Positions 48,849 to 59,110 are shown, counted from the first letter of the stretch. The stretch is 64,000 nt of DNA from Amphibacillus xylanus NBRC 15112 (GCF_000307165.1 NC_018704.1:2356001-2420000), one strand, 5' to 3'. The notes: generated by a model not told the origin, from the letters alone. Translations and numbers: made by a program.

Positions 48849-49613
48849 ATGGCAACCCTGCCACTACTGATCCAAGAAAAGCCCCCATCACGATTAACCT
48901 AGACAAATATGCTCGATGGCGATACGCGCAGACTCGATTTGGTGATTGAAACAAAATTAAAGAAACAAGACGTTGTCATTATTGTTCATATCGAACCCCA
49001 AAGCTACCGACAACCTGACTTTAACGAACGGATGTACCATTACTTTAGTATGCTCTACAACAAGTACAGAAAACCAATTATTCCAATTGCGATTTTCAGT
49101 CACGACCGCCAGCCGGTAGAGGATCATTATACGATGGCATTTGATTTTTTCCATGTCCTTACCTTTAATTACTTAACACTCCACTTGCACAAAATGAATT
49201 GGCGTGACTATATCCGTTCTGATAATCCTGTCGCAGCAGCACTACTTAGCGAAATGGGCTATCAAAAAGAAGAACGGATCGAAGTTAAAAAAGAATTTTT
49301 ACGAATGATTACTAGAATGGAACTCGACCCAGCTAGACAACGCTTAATTTACGGATTTTTCGAATCTTATTTAAAACTAACCAAACAAGAGGAGGAACAA
49401 TTGATGGATGAAGTGAGCAAATTACCAGAAGCAGATCAAATCTTCGAAATTCCAATTTCTTATGAAGAAAAAGGGAAGGAAATTGGAAAAGAGATAGGTG
49501 TGAGAAAAGTTGCGGTAGAGATGCTGAGAAAAAATGTTGATCTCAATTTCATTGCTGAAGTCACACATTTAGATATTGATGAAATTGTAGTTTTAAAACA
49601 ACAATTGCAATAA
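48849..49613 (+). pseudogene. Rpn/PD-(D/E)XK nuclease-family gene, 5'-damaged
   Basis: ATG 48849 has AAGGATGTG upstream and reads MATLPLLIQEKPPSRLT, then TAG at 48900-48902, then in frame TNMLDGDTRRLDLVIETKLKKQDVVIIVHIEPQSYRQPDFNERMYHYFSMLYNKYRKPIIPIAIFSHDRQ to 49613. The PD-(D/E)XK core (LDLVIETK, HIEPQ) and the C-terminal KEIGKEIG repeat typical of Rpn-type proteins are kept. About 60 residues between the start and the nuclease core seem deleted, and the stop adds to this. Rpn proteins are linked to transposase-like recombination; ATG 48909 may still give a short product. Confidence 0.78.
49391..49472 (+). repeat. Repeat unit 1 in Rpn 3' region
   Basis: About 80 bp (start GGAGGAACAATTGATGGATG) that recurs, diverged, at 49641-49722. 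Confidence 0.8.
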
Positions 49614-49640
49614 TCAACAGTCCTCGAAAATTGCCCATAA

Positions 49641-49722
49641 GGGGGGAACAATTGATGGACGAAGCGAGCAAATTACCAGGAGCAGATAAAATTTTTAAAA
49701 TTCCAATTTCTTATGAAGAAAA
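49641..49722 (+). repeat. Repeat unit 2: remnant of a second Rpn gene
   Basis: Encodes MDEASKLPGADKIFKIPISYEEK then TAG, about 90 percent like unit 1. It looks like the last trace of a second Rpn paralog, or a partial duplication of the first. Confidence 0.75.
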
Positions 49723-49746
49723 ATAGAATAAATAAGTGTCATATTT

Positions 49747-49787
49747 AAAATAGTGAGAGCATCTCAAAAATGCTCTCACTATTTCTA
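49747..49787 (-). terminator. Terminator after first GT2 gene
   Basis: AATAGTGAGAGCAT pairs with ATGCTCTCACTATT around a seven-base loop, with a T-rich tail on the minus strand. A related hairpin follows the paralogous gene at about 61855-61890. Confidence 0.85.
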
Positions 49788-49793
49788 GCAATA

Positions 49794-50810
49794 TTAATTA
49801 TAGCCAAATATTCTTCTCGATACCCTATAAACCCCCATGGAGATTTGACGACCAAACCAACTTGGTAAATTAGTTAACTGACCTAAGAACCCATATCTTA
49901 ACTTTCGGTACAGCTTCTTATCGCTTTGTTTGATATATTGCAATAATTCTTTTTTCTTTTGTAAATTTTCTTTCTTACGAGAACGAATTAACAAAATTGA
50001 AGAAATCGTCGTAACAATTTCTAACTGATGAAAAAGATAACTTTGCAATTTCATATTTTTAATCGAGTCTAAATCAATATAATCAACCATTAGTTTATTA
50101 ACCTTTAGCTGTTGATCAATTCGATTAATCATTACTTTTTCATTAACTGATTGATCGTCTCTTCCAATAAAATAGCGATAGAAGTCAACATCTAAATAAT
50201 ACATTTCCTCAACCCGCGTTAAAGGTTGGTAAACATATAGATTATCGACATAAAAAGTATGACTTGGTAATTTCAACTGCATTTCTTTTAATAATTGTGT
50301 TCGATAAATTAATGAATGCATCATTAAATATTGACCTTTCCGAAAATCCCCAACATCATCCCATGTAAAGATAGTATCTTGAGGTAAGGTGCCTGTATAT
50401 TTCATAACCTTTTTATGTTTTGCACCTTCTTTTTCATAAACAAAATTACTAATCAATAAATCAATGTATTGCTTTCTACCAATCAAGCCACTAAGTGTAT
50501 CCAATATTCTTAAATATGCCCTCGTATCTATCCAATCATCACTATCAACTACTTTGAAGTATAGGCCTGTCGCATGTTTAAGACCCGTATTGATTGCTTG
50601 TCCATGACCACCATTTTGTTGATGAATGACTTTAATTTTACTAGGTTCCATGTTTGCATAGTTATCAGCTATTTCTGCCGTTTGATCAACAGAACCATCA
50701 TTGACTATAATTAATTCAATATCATCCCTCGCCAATAAGAGAGATTCGATACAATTTTTCATATAATCTTGTGAATTGTAACAAGGAATAACAACTGATA
50801 ATAACTTCAT
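49794..50810 (-). CDS. Glycosyltransferase family 2 (copy 1)
   Basis: 338 residues with a GT-A fold: MKLLSVVIPCYNSQDYMKNCIESLL, IIVNDGSVDQTAEI, NGGHGQAINTGLKHATGLYFKVVDSDDW with the DxD metal site. C-terminal half is helical and basic, without clear membrane spans. About 88 percent like the gene at 61902. It follows the GtrA-like gene on the same strand, a pairing typical of lipid-linked sugar transfer to wall polymers. Donor and acceptor unknown. Confidence 0.88.
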   Translation of the reverse strand: MKLLSVVIPCYNSQDYMKNCIESLLLARDDIELIIVNDGSVDQTAEIADNYANMEPSKIKVIHQQNGGHGQAINTGLKHATGLYFKVVDSDDWIDTRAYLRILDTLSGLIGRKQYIDLLISNFVYEKEGAKHKKVMKYTGTLPQDTIFTWDDVGDFRKGQYLMMHSLIYRTQLLKEMQLKLPSHTFYVDNLYVYQPLTRVEEMYYLDVDFYRYFIGRDDQSVNEKVMINRIDQQLKVNKLMVDYIDLDSIKNMKLQSYLFHQLEIVTTISSILLIRSRKKENLQKKKELLQYIKQSDKKLYRKLRYGFLGQLTNLPSWFGRQISMGVYRVSRRIFGYN

Positions 50811-50895
50811 TCAAACACTGCCTTTACTTTATCAATTTTTTAGTTCTTAAAAATAGTATCTACCATTAATAGATAATAGGAATCATATGATTATA

Positions 50896-51567
50896 TCAAA
50901 TTTTATTCTTGTTATCTTTTTCTTTAAAGATAATCTTCAGAATAGGGAAGTACACCCAGAACGAGACGGTTGCGTTAATAATCATCGTAACAAAATCAGC
51001 AAGGGTTTCACCAGTTTTGCCAAGCTCCCACGTATTGATAAATAAATCATAAACTGGCGCCTTATAAAAGCCTTGGAGAGTTGCTGCCCCTAGGGTAATT
51101 AAAATAAATGCAATCAAATACCAACCGGCCGACTTCCACATATTACCTGACGATTTAAAAGTAATATTTCTTTGGGCAAAAAAATTAATCACTTGTGCGA
51201 TAGCTAAGGTAATCTGTACCGATAAAAAATAGGCAAGGCCACCACCGCCACCATTACCAAGGCTTCCAGCAGCATAGTCAAAAATATAATAGGGACTCCC
51301 ATCAAAATTGTGACCAATCTGACCAACTTGAAATCCTATATCTATTAAGCTTGTTTGATCTAAAAAAGACTTTAGCATTGGCATAAGAATCATTTGTAAT
51401 ACTGTGATTCCATTACTTAGCAGGAGAAATACAAGAAACTCTGCAATACCTTTATGCTTTGCACGAAAGTCATGCCACAACTTCAAAATACCCCTGCTTT
51501 TTTTGCCACCGTTTATATCCAGACTATTTTCCTTTTTATATATAGACTTTTCAGGAACTCTATCCAT
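50896..51567 (-). CDS. GtrA-like membrane protein
   Basis: The frame opens at 51642, inside the GH2 gene, but ATG 51567 lies four bases after the GH2 stop and is the likely start (MDRVPEKSIYKKENSLDINGG). About 223 residues with four membrane segments after a basic N-terminus (LVFLLLSNGITVLQMILM; YFLSVQITLAIAQVINFFA; GWYLIAFILITLGAATLQ; VTMIINATVSFWVYFPIL) and the family NFFAQRNITFK. GtrA proteins are thought to help move lipid-linked sugars across the membrane. Probably co-transcribed with GH3 and GH2 upstream. Confidence 0.75.
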   Translation of the reverse strand: MDRVPEKSIYKKENSLDINGGKKSRGILKLWHDFRAKHKGIAEFLVFLLLSNGITVLQMILMPMLKSFLDQTSLIDIGFQVGQIGHNFDGSPYYIFDYAAGSLGNGGGGGLAYFLSVQITLAIAQVINFFAQRNITFKSSGNMWKSAGWYLIAFILITLGAATLQGFYKAPVYDLFINTWELGKTGETLADFVTMIINATVSFWVYFPILKIIFKEKDNKNKI

Positions 51568-51571
51568 GTTA

Positions 51572-53935
51572 TCACTCAACGACTTCGATACTTGCTTGTG
51601 CATTCCCATATTTGCTTTCTGCAAAAACCTCAATTTTACCAACCCCTGTAGGTTTCACTATTGCAAGTGCTTCTCCATAGTAAGTATCAGTGATGTCCGT
51701 ATTATAACTTTGATCGTTATAAGGACAGCCATGGCCTGTTGCTAACAACTCGCCACCTTCGACAGATACTTTAACATCCCCTCTTGCTAAAGGCTTCTTC
51801 TCGCCATCATCATCTGTATATTTCAATCGAATATAAGAAAGATCATTAACACTTATCTGTTCATTTTCCGGTGTAATTGTAAGTTTAGTTTCGTCTCCTG
51901 CTGATTTCAAAGAAGTTCTAGCAACCTCATTCCCTTCTTCATCAAAAGCAATTGCCATTACCTGACCTCTATAGTATTTCGTCTTAAAAATAGCCTTACA
52001 GTCATTCTTTATTTTCTTTTCCCCTACTTTTTTCGAGTTCACATATAAAGCAACTTTGTGTGCTCTAACATATACTTCGACTTGCGTCTTCTTTCCATCC
52101 CAATCATCCCATGACCAACTATTAATCGCATTTGTCATTTTCCACGCAGATGGCGAATGTGGCTTGAATGCATTATTAACAGGAACAACACCGATATGAA
52201 TTTTATCAATTTCAAAAGCTACTTTTGTATATTTAGCTTCCGCTAATTCATTCCCAATCAAGTCAACCCTACCACTTCCTGCACTTACCCAACCAACACC
52301 ATGATTGAAATCTGGAGCATAGTCTTTATATTCCCAAGATCCTACCCCTACTTCACCTAAATAATCCATACCCGCCCAAACAAAATCCCCTATTAAACCT
52401 GGATTCTCTTTAGCCAATTCATAGAATCGGTAAGCATCATTACAAAAAGTTTCAGTCCCTAAAATAATTCGATCTGAATACTTCTTCAAATCTTTTTTAT
52501 AGCGATAAATCCCATAGTTGTATCCAGCCACATCCATATTTGCAAAGGCATCTCTCGTTTTTAAATCACTTCCGCGTAGAGTGGCCCCAATCTTCATCGT
52601 TCGAGCTCCTAAAATACCAGCAAGATTGTTATAAAACTCACTACCAACTGCCTTACGATTACCTTTTTCAACTTCTTTTTCAGCTTTCTTATCTGTATAC
52701 ACTCCAAAACCTAAAGAACTTAAATAGTTAAAGAAAATATTGATACCACAAGTAACTGGCCTACTGTTATCTAAAGAATGAAGATAGTCGGTCATTTGTT
52801 TTGTGTAATCAATCCCACGTTTTTGCGCTGTTTCAGAAACTTCATTTCCAGTGGAATACATAATAACAGAAGGATGGTTGTAATTCTTATCAACCATATC
52901 TTTTAAATCTTGTTGCCACCAATCCTTAAAATAAAGCGCATAATCATACTTTGTCTTGTGGATATACCAAACATCAACATACTCATCCACAACTAACATA
53001 CCCAGTCTGTCACAAGCATCTAGCATTGCCTTTGAGCAAGGATTATGGGCAGAACGAATCGCATTGTATCCTGCCTCCTTCATGATCCTGACCTTGCGCT
53101 CTTCAGCGAAGTCATAAGCTCGTGCGCCTAAAATTCCATTATCATGATGGATGCAACACCCACGTAAGATAACTCTTTCACCATTGATACAAAAGCCCTT
53201 TTCCCGACTACACTCGATTTGGCGAATACCAAAATCAATCGTTTCTAAATGATCACCAAACCGAACTTTACACGTGTGTAAATGTGGCGTTTTGGTATTC
53301 CATAGTTTAGCATCCGGGAGGTCAAGCTTTAGAATTCCACTTCCTGTTGTTTGTATTGTGTGCTTAGCAAGGGGGGTTATATCATCCAGAATTTCGATTT
53401 CAACGACACCAGGCATATTAGTCTTTACCTCTATCTCTATCGTTCTCGTTTGATAATTTAAAGTGCGAATTTTAACGCCATTCAACAAAATGTGTTGCTT
53501 CGGAAGAACATAAAGATGAACAGGTCGGTATATACCCGCTCCTGAATACCAGCGACTATTCGGTTGATCCGAATTTCGTGCGATAACTTTTATTTCATTT
53601 TCTTCATTCATTCTGACTTTTTCACTAATATCAACATAAAAGTTGGTATACCCATAAGGTCGAAAAGCAACTTTTTCTTCATTCAGATAAACTTCGGCAT
53701 TATGATAAACACCTTCAAACTCGATAATTAACTTTTTATCTTCATATTGAGAAGGAGCAAAAAACTTTTTTGTATAGACGTAGTCATTTCCTTCATAGTA
53801 TCCAGCATTTTTCCCACTAAGGTTATCTTGAGAACGGTTTTCAAGAATCATTGCATCATGCGGTATGGTTATTGATTGATCCTTTTCCTCATCAATCTTT
53901 CGAAATAACCAATCATCATTCCAATTTATTTTCAT
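51572..53935 (-). CDS. GH2 beta-galactosidase/beta-glycosidase
   Basis: The frame opens at 54010; ATG 53935 (MKINWNDDWLFRKIDEE) has AAGGAGT upstream and is the normal GH2 start. About 787 residues: sugar-binding domain (NSRWYSGAGIYRPVHLYV), Ig-like domain, TIM barrel with acid/base Glu in MYSTGNEVSETAQ and nucleophile Glu in RIILGTETFCND, and C-terminal Ig-like domains. Not a beta-mannosidase by its motifs; closest to the short GH2 beta-galactosidase/glucuronidase group. No signal peptide. Third gene of the GH3-membrane protein-GH2 unit. Confidence 0.85.
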   Translation of the reverse strand: MKINWNDDWLFRKIDEEKDQSITIPHDAMILENRSQDNLSGKNAGYYEGNDYVYTKKFFAPSQYEDKKLIIEFEGVYHNAEVYLNEEKVAFRPYGYTNFYVDISEKVRMNEENEIKVIARNSDQPNSRWYSGAGIYRPVHLYVLPKQHILLNGVKIRTLNYQTRTIEIEVKTNMPGVVEIEILDDITPLAKHTIQTTGSGILKLDLPDAKLWNTKTPHLHTCKVRFGDHLETIDFGIRQIECSREKGFCINGERVILRGCCIHHDNGILGARAYDFAEERKVRIMKEAGYNAIRSAHNPCSKAMLDACDRLGMLVVDEYVDVWYIHKTKYDYALYFKDWWQQDLKDMVDKNYNHPSVIMYSTGNEVSETAQKRGIDYTKQMTDYLHSLDNSRPVTCGINIFFNYLSSLGFGVYTDKKAEKEVEKGNRKAVGSEFYNNLAGILGARTMKIGATLRGSDLKTRDAFANMDVAGYNYGIYRYKKDLKKYSDRIILGTETFCNDAYRFYELAKENPGLIGDFVWAGMDYLGEVGVGSWEYKDYAPDFNHGVGWVSAGSGRVDLIGNELAEAKYTKVAFEIDKIHIGVVPVNNAFKPHSPSAWKMTNAINSWSWDDWDGKKTQVEVYVRAHKVALYVNSKKVGEKKIKNDCKAIFKTKYYRGQVMAIAFDEEGNEVARTSLKSAGDETKLTITPENEQISVNDLSYIRLKYTDDDGEKKPLARGDVKVSVEGGELLATGHGCPYNDQSYNTDITDTYYGEALAIVKPTGVGKIEVFAESKYGNAQASIEVVE

Positions 53936-54015
53936 TTTATTCACTAACTCCTTATATTTATTGCATAGATAGAATAGTAGGGTCTGCACAATAGCATACA
54001 GACCCATCAAATAGA

Positions 54016-54447
54016 TTATGCGTTTTTAATTTTGTCAGAGAATGCAACAACAATCATCGAGATTATTGAAATCATATAGCTTGCTAATCCAACAATTGAT
54101 ATATTAAGTGCCGTCTCTTCGGCCTCTGGATAATTGACCGGAATAAAATAGACATCTGCAGCTAGACTAATTCTTCCGAGCACAAATAGAGAAAAACTTG
54201 CAATAAGAAGTACCGCCGTAGCAAAAACGGACAAGTCTATCAGAAACGAACTGAATTTATTCTTTACTCCCACAAGTAGACAGGCTAAGATAATTGCCAC
54301 AACTGTAAAAATAATTGGTAAAGGATCTAGGACACTTCCAGCGAGATAACCTGTAGTTGAAGTAATAATATAGAGAATCAATCCTACAAATGCCGTGATG
54401 ATAGCAACACAAATTGCCAATCCAGACTTCGTCATGTTCTTTATCAT
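54016..54447 (-). CDS. Small membrane protein of unknown function
   Basis: 143 residues with four likely membrane segments (about 12-30, 42-62, 68-92, 112-136) and short loops. I do not recognise a family. Its start overlaps the GH3 stop in an ATGA, so the two are translationally coupled. It may form a membrane complex with the anchored GH3. Confidence 0.7.
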   Translation of the reverse strand: MIKNMTKSGLAICVAIITAFVGLILYIITSTTGYLAGSVLDPLPIIFTVVAIILACLLVGVKNKFSSFLIDLSVFATAVLLIASFSLFVLGRISLAADVYFIPVNYPEAEETALNISIVGLASYMISIISMIVVAFSDKIKNA

Positions 54448-57400
54448 CTTATATCCTCCTCAATTATTGTTTTCTTATTCTTGTGCTTTATAACAGTGTA
54501 GCCAGCGACACTCCCCACTGCTCCGACTGCAGTAACACCGATCATTACTGTGTAAAGGGCTCGCCACCAAGTCATCACATCGACTGAATGTGTTGTAGCA
54601 TTTACGCCATTCATCGCCGCACTATTTGCAAGAGAATATAATAGATAGTGAATATTTTGTTTGATAGCTAAAAGCATATCCCTGTCACCACTTAAACTTG
54701 CAGCGTTCCAGTAGTTAACCTCACTATCACCAAAACCACAAAAAGCTGTTGTTCCGGCTAAAAGTGATTCCTTTGGTGCCGCTTTTAAAGTAACACCAGT
54801 GAAGTCAGTGACACTATATCCATTAAAGTCCCACTCATCTCGCATAATTTGTACCATTACACCTCTGTTTGCACTCGGAGCTACTGCACCAATACGGTTG
54901 TAAGAAGTCATCACACCGAGAGCACCAGTAGTATAAGTGTCGTCTTTAGACTCATCACCAACAAACGATGCTGGTTTTCCGTTAGCCTCAAAAGCTTGCT
55001 GAAGATTTCGAAGTTCGAGTTCCCTAGCCTTTTGTTCGTCCATAAATACAGCAATTCCTGAACGGTTAATTTCCTGATCGTTAAAAGCTGCATGCTTGAT
55101 GTTGACAAGCGTACCTTTAGATTGTGCCCCCTGTACTACTGCACTCCCAATATAACCAGAGAGAATTGGATCTTCTGAGTAATATTCTACACCTCGACTG
55201 TTATACGCATGGCGTTTAATATTCATACCTGGACCAATCATAATTGGCAAGTTAAACATTAAAGTACTCTCACCTAAAATGATCTCACCATTTTCATAAG
55301 CCAACTCTTTATTCCAACTGTATGCTAAATTCGTTGGAGAAGGTGCAACTCTTGTACCAGATTCATATTCATCCGCATCAGGGAATGGGACGCCTTGATA
55401 GCTACCTTCTGGTAAATAATGTGAATCAGATCCTCCAGGACCATCATCGGCCTGATGCTGTGGCAAACCAATAGAGTCAATTGCCGCTATGTTATGGAAT
55501 GCATTTTCAGCAAAAGCCAAGAATTCTTCTATAGTTACTTTATCGACTAATTCCGCCCAACGAGGATCGTCAAAATCTGCACCCTTCAAATCATTAAGCA
55601 TTAAGTCACTCGTCGTGTCACCAAACACTAAATCCGAAACGTCATCATCTGTATTAAGTGAAATGAAATCATTACCGAGTAATCTAGACAAATTCTCATC
55701 TGCCACTAAACCTGAGTATGTTTTTGGAAACGTACCATCCCAATCACTTCTGGATAAATAAGTTACTGTACCAGGAAGGAAAGCATTAATATCCATGGCA
55801 TAGTCACCTTCACTCAATGCATTAGTAATTTCAACACCTGCTTTACTTACAGCAAAGGTCTTGTCATCTACATCACCCGTCCATGTCCATGTATAAACAT
55901 TATCCGAATTTCCGTTTTCAGTCATGCCGTCAGCCGTAGTTTTACCTTGGCTAGCCAAAATATTATTGAGTGCATTATGAGAGTCACTACCAATAGCTAA
56001 ATAATAATCACCTGGATCAAGGATAAATGTTTTTGCATTTTCTGAATCATAACTTGCAAGGTTTGCAAGATCAATCTCCATTGTGATTGTTTGAGAATCG
56101 CCAGGTTGCAGTGTATCGGTTTTTTCAAAATCCATCAACTGTACTGCAGATTTCTCAACATTATATTGCTTGTCATAATCCGTATACGGTACTTGGGCAT
56201 AAACTTGAACAACAGATTTCCCAGCAACATCTCCCGTATTGGTCACAGTCACAGTAACAGAAGCTGTCTCTTTATTTCCAAGAATATTTACTTCATCAAG
56301 ATTCTGATCAAAAGTCGTATAAGACAAACCGTATCCAAATGGATAAACAACTTCATTTTTATAGTCCCAAATGCCATCTTCAGTAGCAATAGTACCATCA
56401 GCATTAGCATAAGTTCCTGCTGATGCAACTTCACCACCATTACCTAAAACAATATCTGCATAACGAGTTTCATAATAACGATACCCCGTATAAATTCCCT
56501 CCGCCTGAATTAAATAGGAATTTACATTTTCCTCTGGGGTAAAATCAGAAGCATTTTCCCATGGGATATTTCCATAGTTCTTCATGGCTGGTGCTAGTGC
56601 GCTGTTTTTCGCATAGATATCTCCAAGATAAGCGGACGGAGAAACAGTACCATTAAGAACATCAGCAACACCATAAAAACCATATGCCCCTGGAAACCCA
56701 ATCCAGACGATTGCATCTATATCTGGGTCTTCCTTTAAATTTGCAATTTCCATTTGATTAACGGAGTTAATCAAAACAATAACTGTATCGAAGTTCTCCT
56801 TTGCTTCTTCAATTATTTCTAACTCTTCATCACTCAGACTAAAAATGTTTCCAGTCACCGTTGATACGCCATCAGCAAGTCCTGCAGCGCCCGGATAGTA
56901 TCCATCACCATTTTCTCCACCTGGGCGACCCACTACAACAATTGCTGCATCATTGTACTTTGCGTAATCCTGATCAAAATTTGGATTTAGGTCTCGCAAC
57001 TCATTTAGAGTCAGTTCAGAAGGATCTGAATATGAAGTTATTTCTTCATATTCTGGAATAATACCACTACCATACCTCGGAACTGTCCATTCCTTATTTG
57101 AAAAATACTGCTCATAGGTAGCGAGCATAGAAGGGTTAAGCTGAAAGCCCCTTTCTTCAAATGCATCAAAGATCTCTACGGTTGCGTATCCATCAGTTAT
57201 ACTTCCACCATTACTCCCGTAAACAGGAGCATAACTACGTACACCGAATAATGTAAGTTTAGCTTCATTAGAGATTGGTAGAACGTTTCCTTCGTTTTTT
57301 AATAACACAATCGTTTCCTGTGATTCCCTTATCGCAAATTCTTTTAAGCCTTCAAATGCTTCTTCAGCAGTTGTAAATTTAGATTTGTAAGTCCATGTGT

Positions 57401-57575
57401 CTTCTAAATCATCAACTTCTTCCGTTACTGTTTTACTACTATTCGTCCCAAAAAAAGCATCAACTGCTGTACGATAAGTTTCTAAAGTTACTCCAGCTAT
57501 TGCAGATATTGCAAAGAATAGAATAAATACTAGAGCTAATCCCCGCCATATTTTAGTTTTTTTAAACATCTTCAT
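54444..57575 (-). CDS. Membrane-anchored GH3 beta-glucosidase with reversed domain order
   Basis: 1043 residues. N-terminal membrane helix (LALVFILFFAISAIAGVTL), then the domain that is normally C-terminal in GH3 (SQETIVLLKNEGNVLPI, LFGVRSYAPVYGSNGG), a fibronectin-like domain (VTVTNTGDVAGKSVVQVY), then the catalytic TIM barrel (ADDGPGGSD, GPGMNIKRHAYNSRGVEYYSEDP, VNIKHAAFNDQE) with nucleophile Asp in GYSVTDFTG, and a second C-terminal helix (ALYTVMIGVTAVGAVGSVAGYTVI) with a basic tail. Order C-Fn3-N is known in some GH3 enzymes; two flanking helices put the catalytic part outside. AAGGAGG start. Confidence 0.87.
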   Translation of the reverse strand: MKMFKKTKIWRGLALVFILFFAISAIAGVTLETYRTAVDAFFGTNSSKTVTEEVDDLEDTWTYKSKFTTAEEAFEGLKEFAIRESQETIVLLKNEGNVLPISNEAKLTLFGVRSYAPVYGSNGGSITDGYATVEIFDAFEERGFQLNPSMLATYEQYFSNKEWTVPRYGSGIIPEYEEITSYSDPSELTLNELRDLNPNFDQDYAKYNDAAIVVVGRPGGENGDGYYPGAAGLADGVSTVTGNIFSLSDEELEIIEEAKENFDTVIVLINSVNQMEIANLKEDPDIDAIVWIGFPGAYGFYGVADVLNGTVSPSAYLGDIYAKNSALAPAMKNYGNIPWENASDFTPEENVNSYLIQAEGIYTGYRYYETRYADIVLGNGGEVASAGTYANADGTIATEDGIWDYKNEVVYPFGYGLSYTTFDQNLDEVNILGNKETASVTVTVTNTGDVAGKSVVQVYAQVPYTDYDKQYNVEKSAVQLMDFEKTDTLQPGDSQTITMEIDLANLASYDSENAKTFILDPGDYYLAIGSDSHNALNNILASQGKTTADGMTENGNSDNVYTWTWTGDVDDKTFAVSKAGVEITNALSEGDYAMDINAFLPGTVTYLSRSDWDGTFPKTYSGLVADENLSRLLGNDFISLNTDDDVSDLVFGDTTSDLMLNDLKGADFDDPRWAELVDKVTIEEFLAFAENAFHNIAAIDSIGLPQHQADDGPGGSDSHYLPEGSYQGVPFPDADEYESGTRVAPSPTNLAYSWNKELAYENGEIILGESTLMFNLPIMIGPGMNIKRHAYNSRGVEYYSEDPILSGYIGSAVVQGAQSKGTLVNIKHAAFNDQEINRSGIAVFMDEQKARELELRNLQQAFEANGKPASFVGDESKDDTYTTGALGVMTSYNRIGAVAPSANRGVMVQIMRDEWDFNGYSVTDFTGVTLKAAPKESLLAGTTAFCGFGDSEVNYWNAASLSGDRDMLLAIKQNIHYLLYSLANSAAMNGVNATTHSVDVMTWWRALYTVMIGVTAVGAVGSVAGYTVIKHKNKKTIIEEDIR

Positions 57576-57692
57576 CCTCCTTAAAAAAAGTTTTCTAATT
57601 TGTTACTTTAATTGAGACGTTTCATTGTACATTATCGATCTCCCTTATCCCCCCTAACGATAACCTTTTCTGTTTAATAACAATTTAACCAA

Positions 57693-57748
57693 ATAATAAA
57701 GACTAGTTTCCTCAAATAGAAAACTAGCCTAAGTGTAAGTGCTTACAT
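57693..57748 (-). promoter_or_regulatory. Terminator of sensor kinase and cre-like site before GH3 operon
   Basis: GACTAGTTT (57701-57709) pairs with AAACTAGCC (57721-57729) and is followed by T-rich sequence on the minus strand: terminator of the sensor kinase. TGTAAGTGCTTACA (57734-57747) is cre-like. The GH3 promoter must lie in 57576-57700, but I cannot fix its boxes. Confidence 0.6.
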
Positions 57749-57802
57749 GATTTTCGACAATACAACTTTCCTAAATTGTCATTTTAACATCATAAAATGA
57801 CT

Positions 57803-59110
57803 TTACTGACTTGGAAAGGCAATATTTAAATTAAATACATCATCATCTAGTTTGATTGACAACTCCCCGCCATACTTTTCAACAATATACTTCATGCTTT
57901 TCATACCAAAGCCATGAAAGTCCTGATCTGTATTCGTCGTTACAGGTAATCCATCTTGAAATTGCAAATCACCTTGATAATAATTTTCAATATGAATTGA
58001 GATTAACCCCATTGTTTCTTTAACGATCATACTCATTACACGCTTTTCCTTATTCTTAATATTCCTTAAAGAGTTAATTGCATTATCCAATGCATTACCA
58101 AATAGAGAATAGATGTCTGTTTCACGCATAAAATTTAGTTTTTTGCCGTCCACCATATAGGTTAATTCAATACCTTCTTGTTCACACTGCAGTTTTTTTT
58201 CAGTCATTACCACATCAAGCACAGCATTTCCTGTCGGAGGAATATCATAAATTGATATGATCTTTCTTAATTCCTCCATTTCTGTCTCGTCAATTCGATT
58301 CGATAAATGTGTCAATTGATGCTTTAAATCATGAAATTTGATATTCATCATTTCAATATTATTCTGAGAAATTGTAAATTGTGTTTTCTCTTTTTTTAGC
58401 AGTGATTGAATAATATTTAACTCTTCTTTTAATATACTTGTACGATAAATATAGGATAAAAGGTACAGCGTGAATAAACAACACAAAATATCCAAAAATA
58501 CACATATCAAAAAGATTTCAGTTTGTGCATTTTCCTGAGTAATTCTAAAAACAACAGAGAAGACTGTTGCGTATAAATTAACAAAAACACATAACACAAG
58601 AATAAACTTATTTTCGAAGTTATTACCTTCCGGTTTTTCAAATTGCTTAATAAAGAAATAGTATAATAATGTATAGATTATACTGACCATAATAATATAA
58701 AGAATTATATAGATAATATAAGTACTGTTATTCTTAAGAACATACTGGCTTAGATTAAGGCCCTCTATCATAATCTCGTGAAAATTGTAAACTAAATGCT
58801 GAATAGCATATACACCAGTAACACAGAAAATACTAGTTAACGTAGATATTTTATAGCAAAAAAGAATACAAGTCATGACTACAAAGAACAAAAGGATGTA
58901 ACGAGCGATAGTAAATGGTATCGTATGTATCCAGTAATCTGCATCAACATTTAAGAACACAACTATCGAAACTAATGATAGAAAAATGAGAATAAGAACT
59001 CGAACAGAAAAATTTTTCCGTTTTTGAAATGATGTCGTAAATAAGAGAGTTAAAATAAATAGCTCGATTATAAAACGAAATTCAAATATGTTTTCAATTA
59101 CGTTTATAAT
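57803..59110 (-). CDS. AgrC-type sensor histidine kinase (GHKL, HPK10)
   Basis: The first ordinary start is GTG 58960 (MFLNVDADYWIH). The same frame is open for 50 more codons and encodes two further hydrophobic stretches (FRFIIELFILTLLFTT and LILIFLSLVSIVV); the first possible start is ATT 59110, overlapping the response regulator's stop. AgrC-type kinases have six or seven N-terminal membrane segments, so the longer form is likely. Phosphoacceptor His in IKFHDLKHQLTHLSN, N-box GNALDNAINSL, G-box GFGMKSMKYIVEKYGG. Probably senses a peptide or membrane signal. Confidence 0.8.
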   Translation of the reverse strand: MINVIENIFEFRFIIELFILTLLFTTSFQKRKNFSVRVLILIFLSLVSIVVFLNVDADYWIHTIPFTIARYILLFFVVMTCILFCYKISTLTSIFCVTGVYAIQHLVYNFHEIMIEGLNLSQYVLKNNSTYIIYIILYIIMVSIIYTLLYYFFIKQFEKPEGNNFENKFILVLCVFVNLYATVFSVVFRITQENAQTEIFLICVFLDILCCLFTLYLLSYIYRTSILKEELNIIQSLLKKEKTQFTISQNNIEMMNIKFHDLKHQLTHLSNRIDETEMEELRKIISIYDIPPTGNAVLDVVMTEKKLQCEQEGIELTYMVDGKKLNFMRETDIYSLFGNALDNAINSLRNIKNKEKRVMSMIVKETMGLISIHIENYYQGDLQFQDGLPVTTNTDQDFHGFGMKSMKYIVEKYGGELSIKLDDDVFNLNIAFPSQ

